Assembly (NCBI RefSeq): GCF_026319365.1
Contig: NZ_JAPDMS010000002.1
Location: 434,001 to 498,000 of the forward strand
Source of the DNA: Methylophaga sp. OBS1
GTDB lineage: Bacteria; Pseudomonadota; Gammaproteobacteria; Nitrosococcales; Methylophagaceae
Length of the DNA: 64,000 nt
Direction of reading: 5' to 3'
How positions within the stretch are numbered: position 1 is the first letter of the stretch; each line of letters opens with the position of its first letter. The notes under the pieces were generated by a model. The model saw only the letters and a program-made list of their open reading frames with translations. It was not told the origin of the DNA and searched no databases. Shown piece after piece: positions 38,292-47,966 of this stretch. The position numbers and the translations under genes were made by a program.

Positions 38292-39785
38292 ATGAATCTA
38301 GTGTCAGTACGAGTCAGTACAACACACGACAGAATACGGAGCCTCTGCCTGCTGGTGGGGGCTTTGTTGTTTCTGGCCCTGTCAGGTTGTGCTGTTAATC
38401 CGGTCACCGGCGAACAGGATTTCGTTATGTTCGGTGAAGATACTGAACTGGAAATGGGGCGGAGCTATCACCCCAAAATCATGGCTGAATACGGGCGTTA
38501 CGAGGATGAGGCACTGCAGGCTTATGTACAGTCTGTTGGTGAAAGAATGGCGGCGGTCAGTCACCGCGATGATCTGGTCTACCGTTTTACCGTACTCGAC
38601 TCTCCGGTCATCAACGCTTTCGCCTTGCCTGGTGGTTATATCTATATCACCCGCGGCCTGATGGCTTACCTGAATTCTGAAGCAGAACTGGCTGCTGTGC
38701 TGGGCCACGAGATAGGTCACGTTACTGCCCGTCATGGTGTGCGTCAGCAAAGCGCCGCCCAGGCTGCGAATCTGGGGTACACGCTGGGTGCCATCCTGTT
38801 ACCGGAACTGCGTGGTGCCGCATCCCAGAATGTCTTCAATATTCTTGGCGGCGCGCTGCTCAGTGGTTATGGCCGCGAGCATGAGCTGGAGTCGGATCGT
38901 CTTGGTGCTGAGTATCTGGCCAAAGCCGGGTATACACCCGATGCGATGATCGATGTCATCAGCGTACTCAAAAACCAGCAGACTTTTGCTGAGTCTGAAG
39001 CCCGGAAACAGGGCCGTGAGCCACAGGGTTACCACGGCCTGTTTGCCAGCCACCCGGACAACGATACCCGTCTGCAACAGGTCGTGGCTGAGGCAGATCA
39101 ATATATCGATGCTCGCGGTGGGAAGGTGAACCGGGAAGCTTACCTGCAGCAAATCGATGGCATGACCTTCGGTGACAGTGAAGCGCAGGGTATACGCTCG
39201 GACAATGAGTTTTACCATCTGCCTATGCGTTTTGCACTGGCCTTTCCAGAAGGCTGGCATATCAACAATAATCCGGATAGTCTGCAGGCGATTGCGCCTG
39301 AAGGTAAGGCGTTTATGGAAATGGGCGCGACCGATATCAATCGTAAACTCACACCTAAGCAGTTTATCCAGCAACGGCTCAAAGTCAGTGATTTACGGTC
39401 TGGTCAGGCCATCGGCAGCCACGGTCTGGAGGGCTATACCGGGATTACTGTTCAACAGAATAAACCGTTGCGAATCGGCGTCGTCTATCTCCGCGATCAG
39501 GCCTTTATCTTTTTCGCTACCACTGAAAATAGCCGTCAATTTAACGACTATGATGGCCGTTTCCTGTCCACCATTAACAGCCTGCATACGCTCAGAGAAG
39601 ATGAGTTCGATAAGGCCCGTGAGCTGAAAATTCAGGTCGTCAGAGTAGATAGCGGTGACAGCTATACGCAGTGGGCGGCTCATTCACGCATTAGCAACAG
39701 CCCCATGCAGCAACTTCGCCTGCTTAATGATGACTACCCGAGCGGGGAGTTACAGCATGGTCAGTTAGCCAAGCGAGTTCGCTAA
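38292..39785 (+). CDS. M48 family metalloprotease lipoprotein
   Basis: A periplasmic zinc protease of family M48, tethered as a lipoprotein: signal peptide ending in LALSGC lipobox (Cys about residue 33). The active site is HEIGHVTARHG, and the third zinc ligand is E in the ELESDRLGAEYL region. The C-terminal half (about 290-490) is not TPR, unlike BepA, and includes FYHLPMRFALAFPEGWHI; its role is unknown. Similar proteases handle outer-membrane protein quality control. Start ATG at 38292; TTG at 38286 is possible. Confidence 0.88.
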   Translation: MNLVSVRVSTTHDRIRSLCLLVGALLFLALSGCAVNPVTGEQDFVMFGEDTELEMGRSYHPKIMAEYGRYEDEALQAYVQSVGERMAAVSHRDDLVYRFTVLDSPVINAFALPGGYIYITRGLMAYLNSEAELAAVLGHEIGHVTARHGVRQQSAAQAANLGYTLGAILLPELRGAASQNVFNILGGALLSGYGREHELESDRLGAEYLAKAGYTPDAMIDVISVLKNQQTFAESEARKQGREPQGYHGLFASHPDNDTRLQQVVAEADQYIDARGGKVNREAYLQQIDGMTFGDSEAQGIRSDNEFYHLPMRFALAFPEGWHINNNPDSLQAIAPEGKAFMEMGATDINRKLTPKQFIQQRLKVSDLRSGQAIGSHGLEGYTGITVQQNKPLRIGVVYLRDQAFIFFATTENSRQFNDYDGRFLSTINSLHTLREDEFDKARELKIQVVRVDSGDSYTQWAAHSRISNSPMQQLRLLNDDYPSGELQHGQLAKRVR

Positions 39786-39872
39786 GCACTCGTGAGCATG
39801 ACAAGCCGTCGGTTCGGCCCCGGCTACTGCCATTCTATGTGATTATTCCGGTGATAAGGTTCTGCTGCATTC

Positions 39873-42254
39873 TCAGAACAGCTCAATCACCGGCGCACTC
39901 CCATTATCACCGGCATAGCCAGTCCCGGTAGATGGCGCAAGCTGTTTTGGTACGTAGTCTTCGCGGAATGTTTCGTAGATTGCATCACTGGCTCCGGGTT
40001 GTGCCAGCAGGCCTGTTTCCGGGTCAATTCTCACAGTGACCATATCAATCGGTTGTTCCAGAGGGGCTTCTGGCAGCCCCTGCAGGGCCACTTCCATAAA
40101 ATCGATCCACATTGGCAACGCGGCACGGCCACCGGTTTCATAACGGCCGAGACTGCGGGGACGGTCAAAACCAACCCAGCTTACGGCCACCAACTCGGGA
40201 TGGAAGCCATTAAACCACGCATCCAATTGATCGTTGGTTGTCCCGGTTTTACCGGCCAAATCATTGCGTCCCAGGCTCATTGCTTTGCGACCCGTCCCAT
40301 AACGTACGACATCCCGCAGCAAAGAATTCATGATGAAGTTGTTTTGCGGCGTCATGACCCGCTCAGCGACACTAAAGCTGGCATTGTCCATGGTGACCTC
40401 AGTCAATTGACAGGTTTCACAGACGGTTTTAGGGGCAGCCTGGAAAACGACTTCACCGTTAGCATTTTCAACACGCTGGATCAGATAAGGATCGACTTTA
40501 TAGCCGCCATTGGCCAAGGCTGCGTAGGCAGTGGCCATATCCCAGGGGGCAGCGCTGCCACTACCCAGTGCCAGCGACAGGTTCTTGTGCAGCATTGTGT
40601 CATCAAAGCCAAATTGTTTAGCGTATTCGACGGCATAATCAGCCCCGATATCACGCAGCAGACGAATCGATACCAGATTGCGTGAATGGATCAGTGCCTC
40701 TCGCAGGCGGGTCGGGCCAAAGAACTTACCACTATAATTTTCCGGTCGCCAGACATTTTCCAGTCCCGGATCATCAAACACTACGGGCGCATCGTTGATA
40801 ATACTCGCTGCGGTATAACCTTTTTCCAGTGCCGCCGAATAGATGAACGGTTTGAAGCCGGAGCCGGGTTGACGACGGGACTGGGTGACGCGGTTGAATT
40901 TGTTATTGAAATAATCAAACCCACCTGTGAGTGCCGTTACTGCGCCATCATGTGGTGCCAGCGCAACCAGTGCGCCTTCAGCTTCCGGTAACTGAGCCAG
41001 TTGCCAGCTTTCGCTCTCTCTATTTTCTACCCTGATGATATGTCCGGGCTGCAGCACGTCGCTCACTTTTTTAGGTACAGCGCCGCGGCTGTTAGTACTG
41101 AGTTTTTTCTGTGCCCATTTCATCGAACCCAGGGTCAGATTCTGATAACCCAGCTTTTTGATAAAAATCGTTGCTGAGTCATCGCTGATTGCCGTGACAA
41201 TGGCGGGCTTGAGTGGACCAATACTATCGTAAGAATTGAGTTTCTCAGTCAGTGTGTCTTCACTTATATTGTCTTCCAGCTCAATGTCGGCGATGGGTCC
41301 ACGGTAACCATGACGACGATCATATTCGAGCAGGGCAGTCTGCAGTGCATGGTTGGCGGCCTGCTGTTGGTCACCACGGATGGTGGTATACACATTGAAA
41401 CCACTGGTATAGATGTCTTCTCCGAACTCTTCGATAAGCCGCGTACGAACCATTTCGGCCACATAAGGCGCATAAACCTCAATCTCACGTCCATGATAGG
41501 TCGCGCTGACCGGTGCCTGTGTTGCTTCTTCATAGTCCTGTTCGCTGATATAGCCTACTTCCCACATTCTTCTCAGCACATAGTTACGCCGGACCATGGC
41601 ACGTTCCGGGTTTGCGATTGGATTAAACCGGGATGGTGCTTTGGGTAGACCGGCGATCATGGCCATTTCAGGCAATGTCAGTTCGCTGATAGATCTGCCG
41701 TAGTAGACATTGGCTGCGGCACCGACGCCATAAGCCCGGTTGCCGAGATAGATTTTATTCAGGTAGAGAGCCAGGATTTCTTCCTTAGTCAGAACCTGTT
41801 CCATTTCCAGTGCCAGAATGATCTCATTCAGCTTGCGCAGATAGGTTTTTTCACTGGAGAGGAAAAAATTTCGTGCCACCTGCATAGTGATGGTGCTACC
41901 GCCCTGCGTTTTTTCACCAGTCATCAAAAGCGAATAAACAGCACGGATAATGCCCTGATAATCGACACCGGGATGCTGATAAAAACGATCATCCTCTGCG
42001 GCCAGAAAAGCCTCAATCATCTGTTGTGGAATTTCCTGGTATTCGACCGGAATCCGGCGTTTTTCACCGAACTCCGCCATCAGTTTATTTTCCGAGCTGT
42101 AGATTCTCAGCGGTATTTGAAACTGGGTTTGTTTCAAAGTCTGGGTATCTGGCAATTTGGGAGCAAGAAAAAAGTAAAGAACAGCTGCAGCAATCAGAGA
42201 CAATATCAGTAGTGCGGCAAAAATCTTAAAAAGCGTGCTGAAAATCCGGGACAT
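39873..42254 (-). CDS. mrcA: Penicillin-binding protein 1A
   Basis: Bifunctional class A peptidoglycan synthase of 793 residues in the inner membrane. N-terminal membrane anchor, GT51 glycosyltransferase with catalytic Glu in EAFLAAEDDRFYQHPGVD, an OB-like insert, then transpeptidase with the serine motif GSGFKPF, SRN in ALIHSRNLVS and KTGTT in GKTGTTNDQLDAWF. All catalytic motifs are intact. Divergent from pilM, an order common in gammaproteobacteria. Confidence 0.96.
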   Translation of the reverse strand: MSRIFSTLFKIFAALLILSLIAAAVLYFFLAPKLPDTQTLKQTQFQIPLRIYSSENKLMAEFGEKRRIPVEYQEIPQQMIEAFLAAEDDRFYQHPGVDYQGIIRAVYSLLMTGEKTQGGSTITMQVARNFFLSSEKTYLRKLNEIILALEMEQVLTKEEILALYLNKIYLGNRAYGVGAAANVYYGRSISELTLPEMAMIAGLPKAPSRFNPIANPERAMVRRNYVLRRMWEVGYISEQDYEEATQAPVSATYHGREIEVYAPYVAEMVRTRLIEEFGEDIYTSGFNVYTTIRGDQQQAANHALQTALLEYDRRHGYRGPIADIELEDNISEDTLTEKLNSYDSIGPLKPAIVTAISDDSATIFIKKLGYQNLTLGSMKWAQKKLSTNSRGAVPKKVSDVLQPGHIIRVENRESESWQLAQLPEAEGALVALAPHDGAVTALTGGFDYFNNKFNRVTQSRRQPGSGFKPFIYSAALEKGYTAASIINDAPVVFDDPGLENVWRPENYSGKFFGPTRLREALIHSRNLVSIRLLRDIGADYAVEYAKQFGFDDTMLHKNLSLALGSGSAAPWDMATAYAALANGGYKVDPYLIQRVENANGEVVFQAAPKTVCETCQLTEVTMDNASFSVAERVMTPQNNFIMNSLLRDVVRYGTGRKAMSLGRNDLAGKTGTTNDQLDAWFNGFHPELVAVSWVGFDRPRSLGRYETGGRAALPMWIDFMEVALQGLPEAPLEQPIDMVTVRIDPETGLLAQPGASDAIYETFREDYVPKQLAPSTGTGYAGDNGSAPVIELF

Positions 42255-42355
42255 GGTGATGAAAAATTCGCAATCAATAGGTCAGTAGAGTATATATAAA
42301 GGCAGGGAGAAAAACAGTGGTTGAGTTCAAAGCGCTGGTTTTATTGAGATTTATG

Positions 42356-42383
42356 TTGACATTCGGGGTAATCTTAATAAACT
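42356..42383 (+). promoter_or_regulatory. Candidate sigma-70 promoter for pilMNOPQ
   Basis: A perfect TTGACA is followed by a 16-bp spacer and TAAACT (4 of 6 to the -10 consensus). It lies 62 bp before the pilM ATG in the mrcA-pilM divergent gap. Confidence 0.6.
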
Positions 42384-42445
42384 ACTTTAACTAGCAGTGC
42401 TAAGTGAGCAGATCACGACACAATCAACTGGGATTGAGGCAACAG

Positions 42446-43504
42446 ATGTTTGGACGAAAAAAATCTCCGCTACTAGGGATAGACATCAGTTCATCAGTAG
42501 TAAAGATACTGGAGCTCAATAAAAAAGGTGATAAGTATACCGTTGAGTCCTACGCCGTAGAACCTCTCCCTGTGAATGCTGTTGTCGAAAGCCGTATCGA
42601 GAACCGCGATGAAGTTGCCGGTGCCATTCGCCGAGCAGTGAAGCGCTCAGGCACCAAAGCCAAAGAAGCGGCCGTCGCTGTTTCAGCCAATTCAGCCATC
42701 ACTAAAACAGTCACTTTCCCCGCCTCACTCTCAGGTCGTGAATTGGAAGAAAACGTACTGCTGGAGGCTGAAAACTATATTCCCTATCCACTGGAAGAAG
42801 TTCGATTGGATTTTGAAGTGCTGGGCACCTCTGCTGCAGATGTCGATGCTGTCGATGTGTTGCTGGCAGCATCCAGGCGAGAAAACGTCGATGCCCGTAC
42901 CGAGGTCGTCGAAAAGGCCGGCCTCAAACCCAAACTGGTCGATGTCGAAGCTTATACCATGGAAAATGCTTTCGAATTGATTGCGAGGCAGTTACCGCAT
43001 CATGGTCAGGGGCTCACCGTTGCAGTAGCAGATGTCGGTGCCACAGTCACCACATTACACGTGCTGGTTGATGGCAAAATCGTATTTACCCGAGAGCAGA
43101 CCTTCGGCGGAAAAATGCTTACTGAGGACATAGAGCGTCACTACGGCTTATCTTACCAGGAAGCAGGTAAAGCCAAGAAAGACGGTAGTCTGCCCGAAGA
43201 TTATGTGCCAAAAGTGCTCGAACCCTTCAAGCGTTCAATGACGATGACGGTGACCCGTGCCCTGCAATTCTTTTTCTCGGCATCCACGCAATACCAATCG
43301 ATCGACCACATTATTCTTGCCGGTGGCTGCGCCTCAATTAAAGGCGTTGCGGAGATGATTGAAAATGAAACCGGCACCTCAACCTCTGTTGCCAATCCAT
43401 TTTCTGACATGGTGTTGGGTTCGAGAGTGAAAATACAGGCTTTGAGCAACGATGCTCCCTCGATGATGATTGCCTGTGGATTGGCGATGAGGAGTTTTGA
43501 CTAA
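42446..43504 (+). CDS. pilM: Type IV pilus assembly protein PilM
   Basis: Cytoplasmic actin-like protein of the pilus alignment complex that binds the PilN N-terminus. The 352 residues start at ATG 42446 (MFGRKKSPLLGIDISSS), with TGAGG upstream; an earlier GTG adds 14 residues without homology. The nucleotide-binding folds show LGIDISSSVVKILEL and VAVADVGATVTTLHVL. It is followed by pilN with a one-base overlap. Confidence 0.95.
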   Translation: MFGRKKSPLLGIDISSSVVKILELNKKGDKYTVESYAVEPLPVNAVVESRIENRDEVAGAIRRAVKRSGTKAKEAAVAVSANSAITKTVTFPASLSGRELEENVLLEAENYIPYPLEEVRLDFEVLGTSAADVDAVDVLLAASRRENVDARTEVVEKAGLKPKLVDVEAYTMENAFELIARQLPHHGQGLTVAVADVGATVTTLHVLVDGKIVFTREQTFGGKMLTEDIERHYGLSYQEAGKAKKDGSLPEDYVPKVLEPFKRSMTMTVTRALQFFFSASTQYQSIDHIILAGGCASIKGVAEMIENETGTSTSVANPFSDMVLGSRVKIQALSNDAPSMMIACGLAMRSFD

Positions 43505-44064
43505 TGGCTCATATCAACTTATTGCCATGGCGTGAAGAGCGTCGTCAGGAACGACAGCAACAGTTCTATCTGGCCCTGGTTGCGGCATTTATATTCGCCG
43601 CGTTGATTCTGTTTCTGGTGGTCTCTTTTGCTAATGGCCTGATCGATGAACAGAACCAGCGCAACAGCTTCCTCGAAACAGAAATTGCCAAAGTCGATAA
43701 GAAAATCAAGGAGATCAAAGATCTGGAAGCTCAGCGAGCCAGATTGCTGGCCCGTATGCAGGTGATTCAGGATTTACAGGAGAGCCGTCCCAAGATCGTT
43801 AAGGTTTTTGATTCATTGCCCAGATTGGTCCCGGATGGCCTGCACCTCGAGCAGGTGACCCGCAAGGGTAATCTTGTCAGCTTTAATGGTGTGGCTCAAT
43901 CCAACGCACGGGTGTCAGTGTTCATGCAGGAGGTCGACGCCAACGATGAATATGGCGAATCCAGACTGCAGGTCATCAAACGGACATCCAGCCGCGATGA
44001 TGCTATTCGCAAATTCACCGTGGAAGTCAATGAAGCCAACCCTGATGCAGAGGATGGAGAGTAG
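43504..44064 (+). CDS. pilN: Type IV pilus assembly protein PilN
   Basis: Inner-membrane bitopic protein of 186 residues that links PilM to PilO. The N-terminus MAHINLLPWREERR contains the INLLPWR motif bound by PilM. A membrane helix (about 21-44) is followed by a coiled coil and a ferredoxin-like periplasmic domain. ATG overlaps the pilM stop. Confidence 0.96.
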   Translation: MAHINLLPWREERRQERQQQFYLALVAAFIFAALILFLVVSFANGLIDEQNQRNSFLETEIAKVDKKIKEIKDLEAQRARLLARMQVIQDLQESRPKIVKVFDSLPRLVPDGLHLEQVTRKGNLVSFNGVAQSNARVSVFMQEVDANDEYGESRLQVIKRTSSRDDAIRKFTVEVNEANPDAEDGE

Positions 44065-44066
44065 TC

Positions 44067-44654
44067 ATGGAGCTGTCATCAATCACAGAGCTTGATTTCA
44101 ACGAAAGTGGCGAATGGCCTGTTGCCATCAAAATTGTCGCTGTTTTGCTTCTCTGTCTGCTTGTGTGGGGCGGTGGTTATTACTTCATCGTTAAGGATAA
44201 ACAGGCACAGCTGAAAACCCTGGAGCAGAAAGAAGTTGAGCTGAGACAAACCTTTGAAACCAAGCAGGCCAAAGCCGTTAATCTGGAAGCCTACAAAGAA
44301 CAGCTGGCCGAGATGCGGGTTATGTTTGCTTCCATGCTGGAGCAATTACCCAGAAAAAGTGAAGTGCCCGAACTGTTGCTCGATATCACTCGTACAGGTT
44401 TGATTAATGGCCTGGAATTTGAGCTATTCAAACCCGAAGGTGAGCGCGCTGTCGATTTTTATGCTGAATTACCCGTGGATATGACCGTTACCGGCACTTA
44501 TCATCAGTTCGGCAAATTTGTCAGTGATGTGGCCGCGCTACCCAGGATTGTGACCATGCATGATATTAAAATGGGCCCGCTGAATGAGCAAACCGGAAAG
44601 ATGACGATGGATATCAGGGCCAAAACCTATCGTTACTTCGATGATGAGTCCTGA
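44067..44654 (+). CDS. pilO: Type IV pilus assembly protein PilO
   Basis: Bitopic inner-membrane partner of PilN, 195 residues. Membrane helix at about 20-42 (VAVLLLCLLVWGGGYYFIV), a coiled coil (about 45-90) and a periplasmic domain. It starts two bases after pilN. Confidence 0.94.
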   Translation: MELSSITELDFNESGEWPVAIKIVAVLLLCLLVWGGGYYFIVKDKQAQLKTLEQKEVELRQTFETKQAKAVNLEAYKEQLAEMRVMFASMLEQLPRKSEVPELLLDITRTGLINGLEFELFKPEGERAVDFYAELPVDMTVTGTYHQFGKFVSDVAALPRIVTMHDIKMGPLNEQTGKMTMDIRAKTYRYFDDES

Positions 44655-44683
44655 TTTTCCGGGGAGTGATTAGGAATATGACC

Positions 44684-45214
44684 ATGCTTCAGCGATTTAA
44701 AACTCTTGCCATTCTCCTGTTTCTTCTCCCGCTCGTCGGTTGCCAGCAGGATAAAGAGGATCTCAACAGCTATGTCGCACGCGTCAAAGCACAGCAAAAA
44801 TCCGACATCCCGCCGATACCGGTGATGAAGACCTACGAATCATTTGATTATGCCGCTGCAGACTTACGCGATCCATTCATCCCGACGGTGGTTGATGTGC
44901 CTGAAGAGCCGGTCCGGGAAATCGAGGATAACGGATTGCGCCCCGATGAGAACCGACGCAAAGAAGTGCTGGAACAATATGCCTTATCTGAAATGCAATT
45001 TGTCGGCACGCTGGAACAGGACCAGATATGGGCATTGATTCGCTCGCCTGATGGTGTGATCCATCGCGTTCAGGTGGGCAACTACATGGGGCTGAATTAC
45101 GGCGAGATCACAGCTATCAGTGATACCAGCCTCGAGCTCAGGGAGATTGTTCCCAATGGTAATGGTGGCTTTGTCGAAAGAGAGACCACTGTGGCGGCAG
45201 TGGAGGTTAAGTAA
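44684..45214 (+). CDS. pilP: Type IV pilus lipoprotein PilP
   Basis: Periplasmic lipoprotein that connects PilNO to the PilQ secretin. Lipobox LPLVGC follows a short signal helix. The C-terminal HR-like beta domain includes FVGTLEQDQIWALI and VGNYMGLNYGEI. ATG at 44684 has TAGGA at 8-bp spacing; ATG at 44678 and GTG at 44666 are poorer. About 176 residues. Confidence 0.93.
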   Translation: MLQRFKTLAILLFLLPLVGCQQDKEDLNSYVARVKAQQKSDIPPIPVMKTYESFDYAAADLRDPFIPTVVDVPEEPVREIEDNGLRPDENRRKEVLEQYALSEMQFVGTLEQDQIWALIRSPDGVIHRVQVGNYMGLNYGEITAISDTSLELREIVPNGNGGFVERETTVAAVEVK

Positions 45215-45216
45215 TA

Positions 45217-47346
45217 ATGAATATCATGGCCTACAAAGACGGAATGAGTATGAATAAGCAGACAAGACAGTCGGTTCCGGGTATCGTGCACAAATCTGCG
45301 TGGGGATTGCTTCTCTCAGTGCTGCTGATACTCAGCTTCAACGTTTCGGCAAATGAGCTCAGAGAGCTCAACTACAGTTCTTTGCCGGGGAATAAAGCAA
45401 AAATACAACTCATTTTTTCAGAGCCATTGGAAACAAAGCCCCACAGTTTTGCCACTGATGACCCTGTCAGAATTGTTTTTGACTTCGCTAATGTTAAAAA
45501 CCGCCTGAGTGAGCGAACCAAGCAGGTCAATATCGGTATGACTCGCAGCATTTCTGCCGTTGAAGCCGGTGATAGAACCCGTATGGTCATCAGTCTGCTG
45601 CAAAAAGCTCCCTATTCTGTCAGTCAGCAAGGCAATCAGTTAGTCGTTACCATTGAGGGATCGCAGGCTGCCCGCGCATCGACAGCCGCCGCTTCTGATA
45701 TGACGACTGATGTGACAGATATCGATTTTCGCCGAGGTGAAAACGGCGAGGCCCGTGTTATCGTCCAGTTGAGCGATGAGAATGCCACGATGGATGTTCG
45801 TGAGGATAAAGGAAACATCGTGGTCGAATTACCCAATGTCGGTTTACCCGAAAAGTTACGCCGACGTCTGGATGTCGTTGATTTTGCCACACCTGTTCAG
45901 TATATCGAGTCTGGAACGAGTGGAAATGCCTCAAAACTGACATTAGTGACCACAGGGCGTTACGAGCATCTTGCCTATCAATCGGAAAAAACACTGGTTG
46001 TTGAGGTCAAACCGCTCCCCGAACAGGCGCAGGCAGGTGAAAGAGATCAGTTTGGCTATAGCGGTGAAAAACTGTCTTTGAATTTCCAGAACATTGAAGT
46101 ACGTGCTGTGCTGCAATTACTCGCAGACTTCACCGGCATGAATCTGGTTACCAGCGATACCGTAAAAGGTAATCTGACACTGCGACTTAAAAATGTGCCC
46201 TGGGATCAGGCACTGGATATCATTCTGAAGTCCAAAGGGCTCGGCATGCGCCAGAGTGGTAACGTGATGATGGTGGCACCGGCAGCAGAAATTGCCGCGC
46301 GCGAGAAGCAGGAACTTGAAGCACAGAAGCAATTGGTCGAACTGGAACCCCTTTACACTGAAATTGTTGAGATCAAGTTTGCTAAAGCGACTGAGCTTGC
46401 GACTTTGTTGAGTTCCAGTGGCTCCGGTAGCAGTGGTGGTGGCAATCAAAGAGGTTTCTTGTCACCCCGTGGGAATATTACTATCGATCAGCGTACCAAC
46501 TCGATGTTGATCAGGGACACGGCTGACAGTCTGGTTGAAATTCGTGAGGTGATTGAACAACTCGACAAACCAGTCAGACAGGTACTGATCGAGTCGCGTA
46601 TTGTTATTGCCAACAATGATTTTAATAAGGAATTGGGTGTCAGGTTTGGCACTTCTGCCCAGAGTAATACATTGGGGGCGGGAACATCCGGCAGCTTGGA
46701 TGGTTTGGATCTGAATCCCAATAATAGCGACCAAATCAGAGCTGATAGTGTTGTGGGTAATGATTTGAATGTGAACCTACCAGTGACTAACCCCGCCGGC
46801 TCTATCGGGCTTGCCTTGGCAAAATTGCCGCTAGGCATGATTCTGGAGTTGGAACTATCAGCAATGCAGGCAGAGGGTAAAGGGGAAGTCATTTCTTCTC
46901 CTCGGGTTATTACCGCCAATCAGAAGCAGGCTTCCATTGAGCAGGGTACTGAAATTCCTTATCAAGAAGCGACTTCCAGTGGTGCGACCAATGTCTCCTT
47001 TAAAGAGGCTGTATTGAAGCTGGATGTGACACCGCAAATCACCCCCGATGACCGTATTGTGATGGATCTGGAAGTCAGTAAGGATGAGGTCGGTGAAGTC
47101 TTTCTGGGTGTCCCCAGTATTGATACCCGGAGCGTCAAAACTCAGGTATTGGTAGATAACGGAGAGACAGTCGTGCTCGGCGGTATCTATGAGCAGACTA
47201 AAAACGATAATCTTGAGCGGGTGCCATTCTTTGGGGATCTGCCGTACGTCGGTTTTCTGTTCCGAAACACGACCAAGGAGGATCGAAAGCGTGAACTACT
47301 GGTCTTTGTCACACCAAAAATTGTGAAAGAGGGATTGCAGTATTAA
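45217..47346 (+). CDS. pilQ: Type IV pilus secretin PilQ
   Basis: Outer-membrane secretin that forms the pilus pore, 709 residues. After a signal peptide, two AMIN domains (about 45-150 and 165-270) bind peptidoglycan. They are followed by an STN/N0 domain (LNFQNIEVRAVLQLLADF), N1, and the secretin core with GTEIPYQEATSSGAT and VLGGIYEQTK. A Ser/Gly-rich linker at about 405-415 (SSSGSGSSGGG) is present. GGAGG precedes the start; later ATGs are possible. Confidence 0.95.
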   Translation: MNIMAYKDGMSMNKQTRQSVPGIVHKSAWGLLLSVLLILSFNVSANELRELNYSSLPGNKAKIQLIFSEPLETKPHSFATDDPVRIVFDFANVKNRLSERTKQVNIGMTRSISAVEAGDRTRMVISLLQKAPYSVSQQGNQLVVTIEGSQAARASTAAASDMTTDVTDIDFRRGENGEARVIVQLSDENATMDVREDKGNIVVELPNVGLPEKLRRRLDVVDFATPVQYIESGTSGNASKLTLVTTGRYEHLAYQSEKTLVVEVKPLPEQAQAGERDQFGYSGEKLSLNFQNIEVRAVLQLLADFTGMNLVTSDTVKGNLTLRLKNVPWDQALDIILKSKGLGMRQSGNVMMVAPAAEIAAREKQELEAQKQLVELEPLYTEIVEIKFAKATELATLLSSSGSGSSGGGNQRGFLSPRGNITIDQRTNSMLIRDTADSLVEIREVIEQLDKPVRQVLIESRIVIANNDFNKELGVRFGTSAQSNTLGAGTSGSLDGLDLNPNNSDQIRADSVVGNDLNVNLPVTNPAGSIGLALAKLPLGMILELELSAMQAEGKGEVISSPRVITANQKQASIEQGTEIPYQEATSSGATNVSFKEAVLKLDVTPQITPDDRIVMDLEVSKDEVGEVFLGVPSIDTRSVKTQVLVDNGETVVLGGIYEQTKNDNLERVPFFGDLPYVGFLFRNTTKEDRKRELLVFVTPKIVKEGLQY

Positions 47347-47373
47347 AATCTCCTGCAGGATCTTTCTAACAAC

Positions 47374-47403
47374 AAAAGCCGGATCAGAAGATCCGGCTTT
47401 TTT
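47374..47403 (+). terminator. Rho-independent terminator after pilQ
   Basis: A perfect 8-bp stem GCCGGATC/GATCCGGC with loop AGAA is flanked by AAAA and seven T (47374-47403). It lies 31 bp after pilQ and only 27 bp before the aroK start, so aroK needs read-through or a promoter inside the pilQ end or the terminator. Confidence 0.94.
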
Positions 47404-47429
47404 ATGAACTATAATCTAAGGGCAGGCTA

Positions 47430-47966
47430 TTGATAACAGGTAACATATTCCTCGTCGGTCCCATGGGCGCAGGAAAGTCTACCATTGGCAGGCAACTGGC
47501 CAAGGCGCTGCATCGTAAGTTTTATGACAGTGATAAGGTGATAGAACTACGCACAGGCGTGTCCATTTCCTGGATTTTTGAGATGGAAGGTGAAGCCGGT
47601 TTCCGTGAACGTGAAGCCAGAGCGATAGAAGAGTTGAGTGGCATGGAAAACATCGTGCTGGCAACCGGTGGTGGTGTCGTCCTGTCGGAACAGAACCGTG
47701 CGTTTCTGAAACAGCGTGGACATGTGATCTATCTCTCAGCCACGCCTGAACAGCTCTATCGTCGTACCGCACGCGATAAGAAGCGACCTTTGCTGCAGAC
47801 CGGCGATCGACGCAAACAAATTGAAGAACTGCTCGCCAAACGCGACCCGCTCTATCGCGATGTGGCCGATATTGTGTTAAAAACCAGTGATCAGTCGATT
47901 CAGCACACGGTGAATGATGTGATCAAGAAACTGAAAAAAACAGGAAAAGCTAAATCAAACTTATGA
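47430..47966 (+). CDS. aroK: Shikimate kinase
   Basis: Phosphorylates shikimate in aromatic amino acid synthesis. It has 178 residues with P-loop [11 protein letters not shown], shikimate-binding DSD ([11 protein letters not shown]) and GGGVVL. Start is TTG at 47430 with AAGG upstream; the next ATG lies inside the P-loop, so TTG seems real. It overlaps aroB by 4 bp. Confidence 0.94.
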   Translation: MITGNIFLVGPMGAGKSTIGRQLAKALHRKFYDSDKVIELRTGVSISWIFEMEGEAGFREREARAIEELSGMENIVLATGGGVVLSEQNRAFLKQRGHVIYLSATPEQLYRRTARDKKRPLLQTGDRRKQIEELLAKRDPLYRDVADIVLKTSDQSIQHTVNDVIKKLKKTGKAKSNL

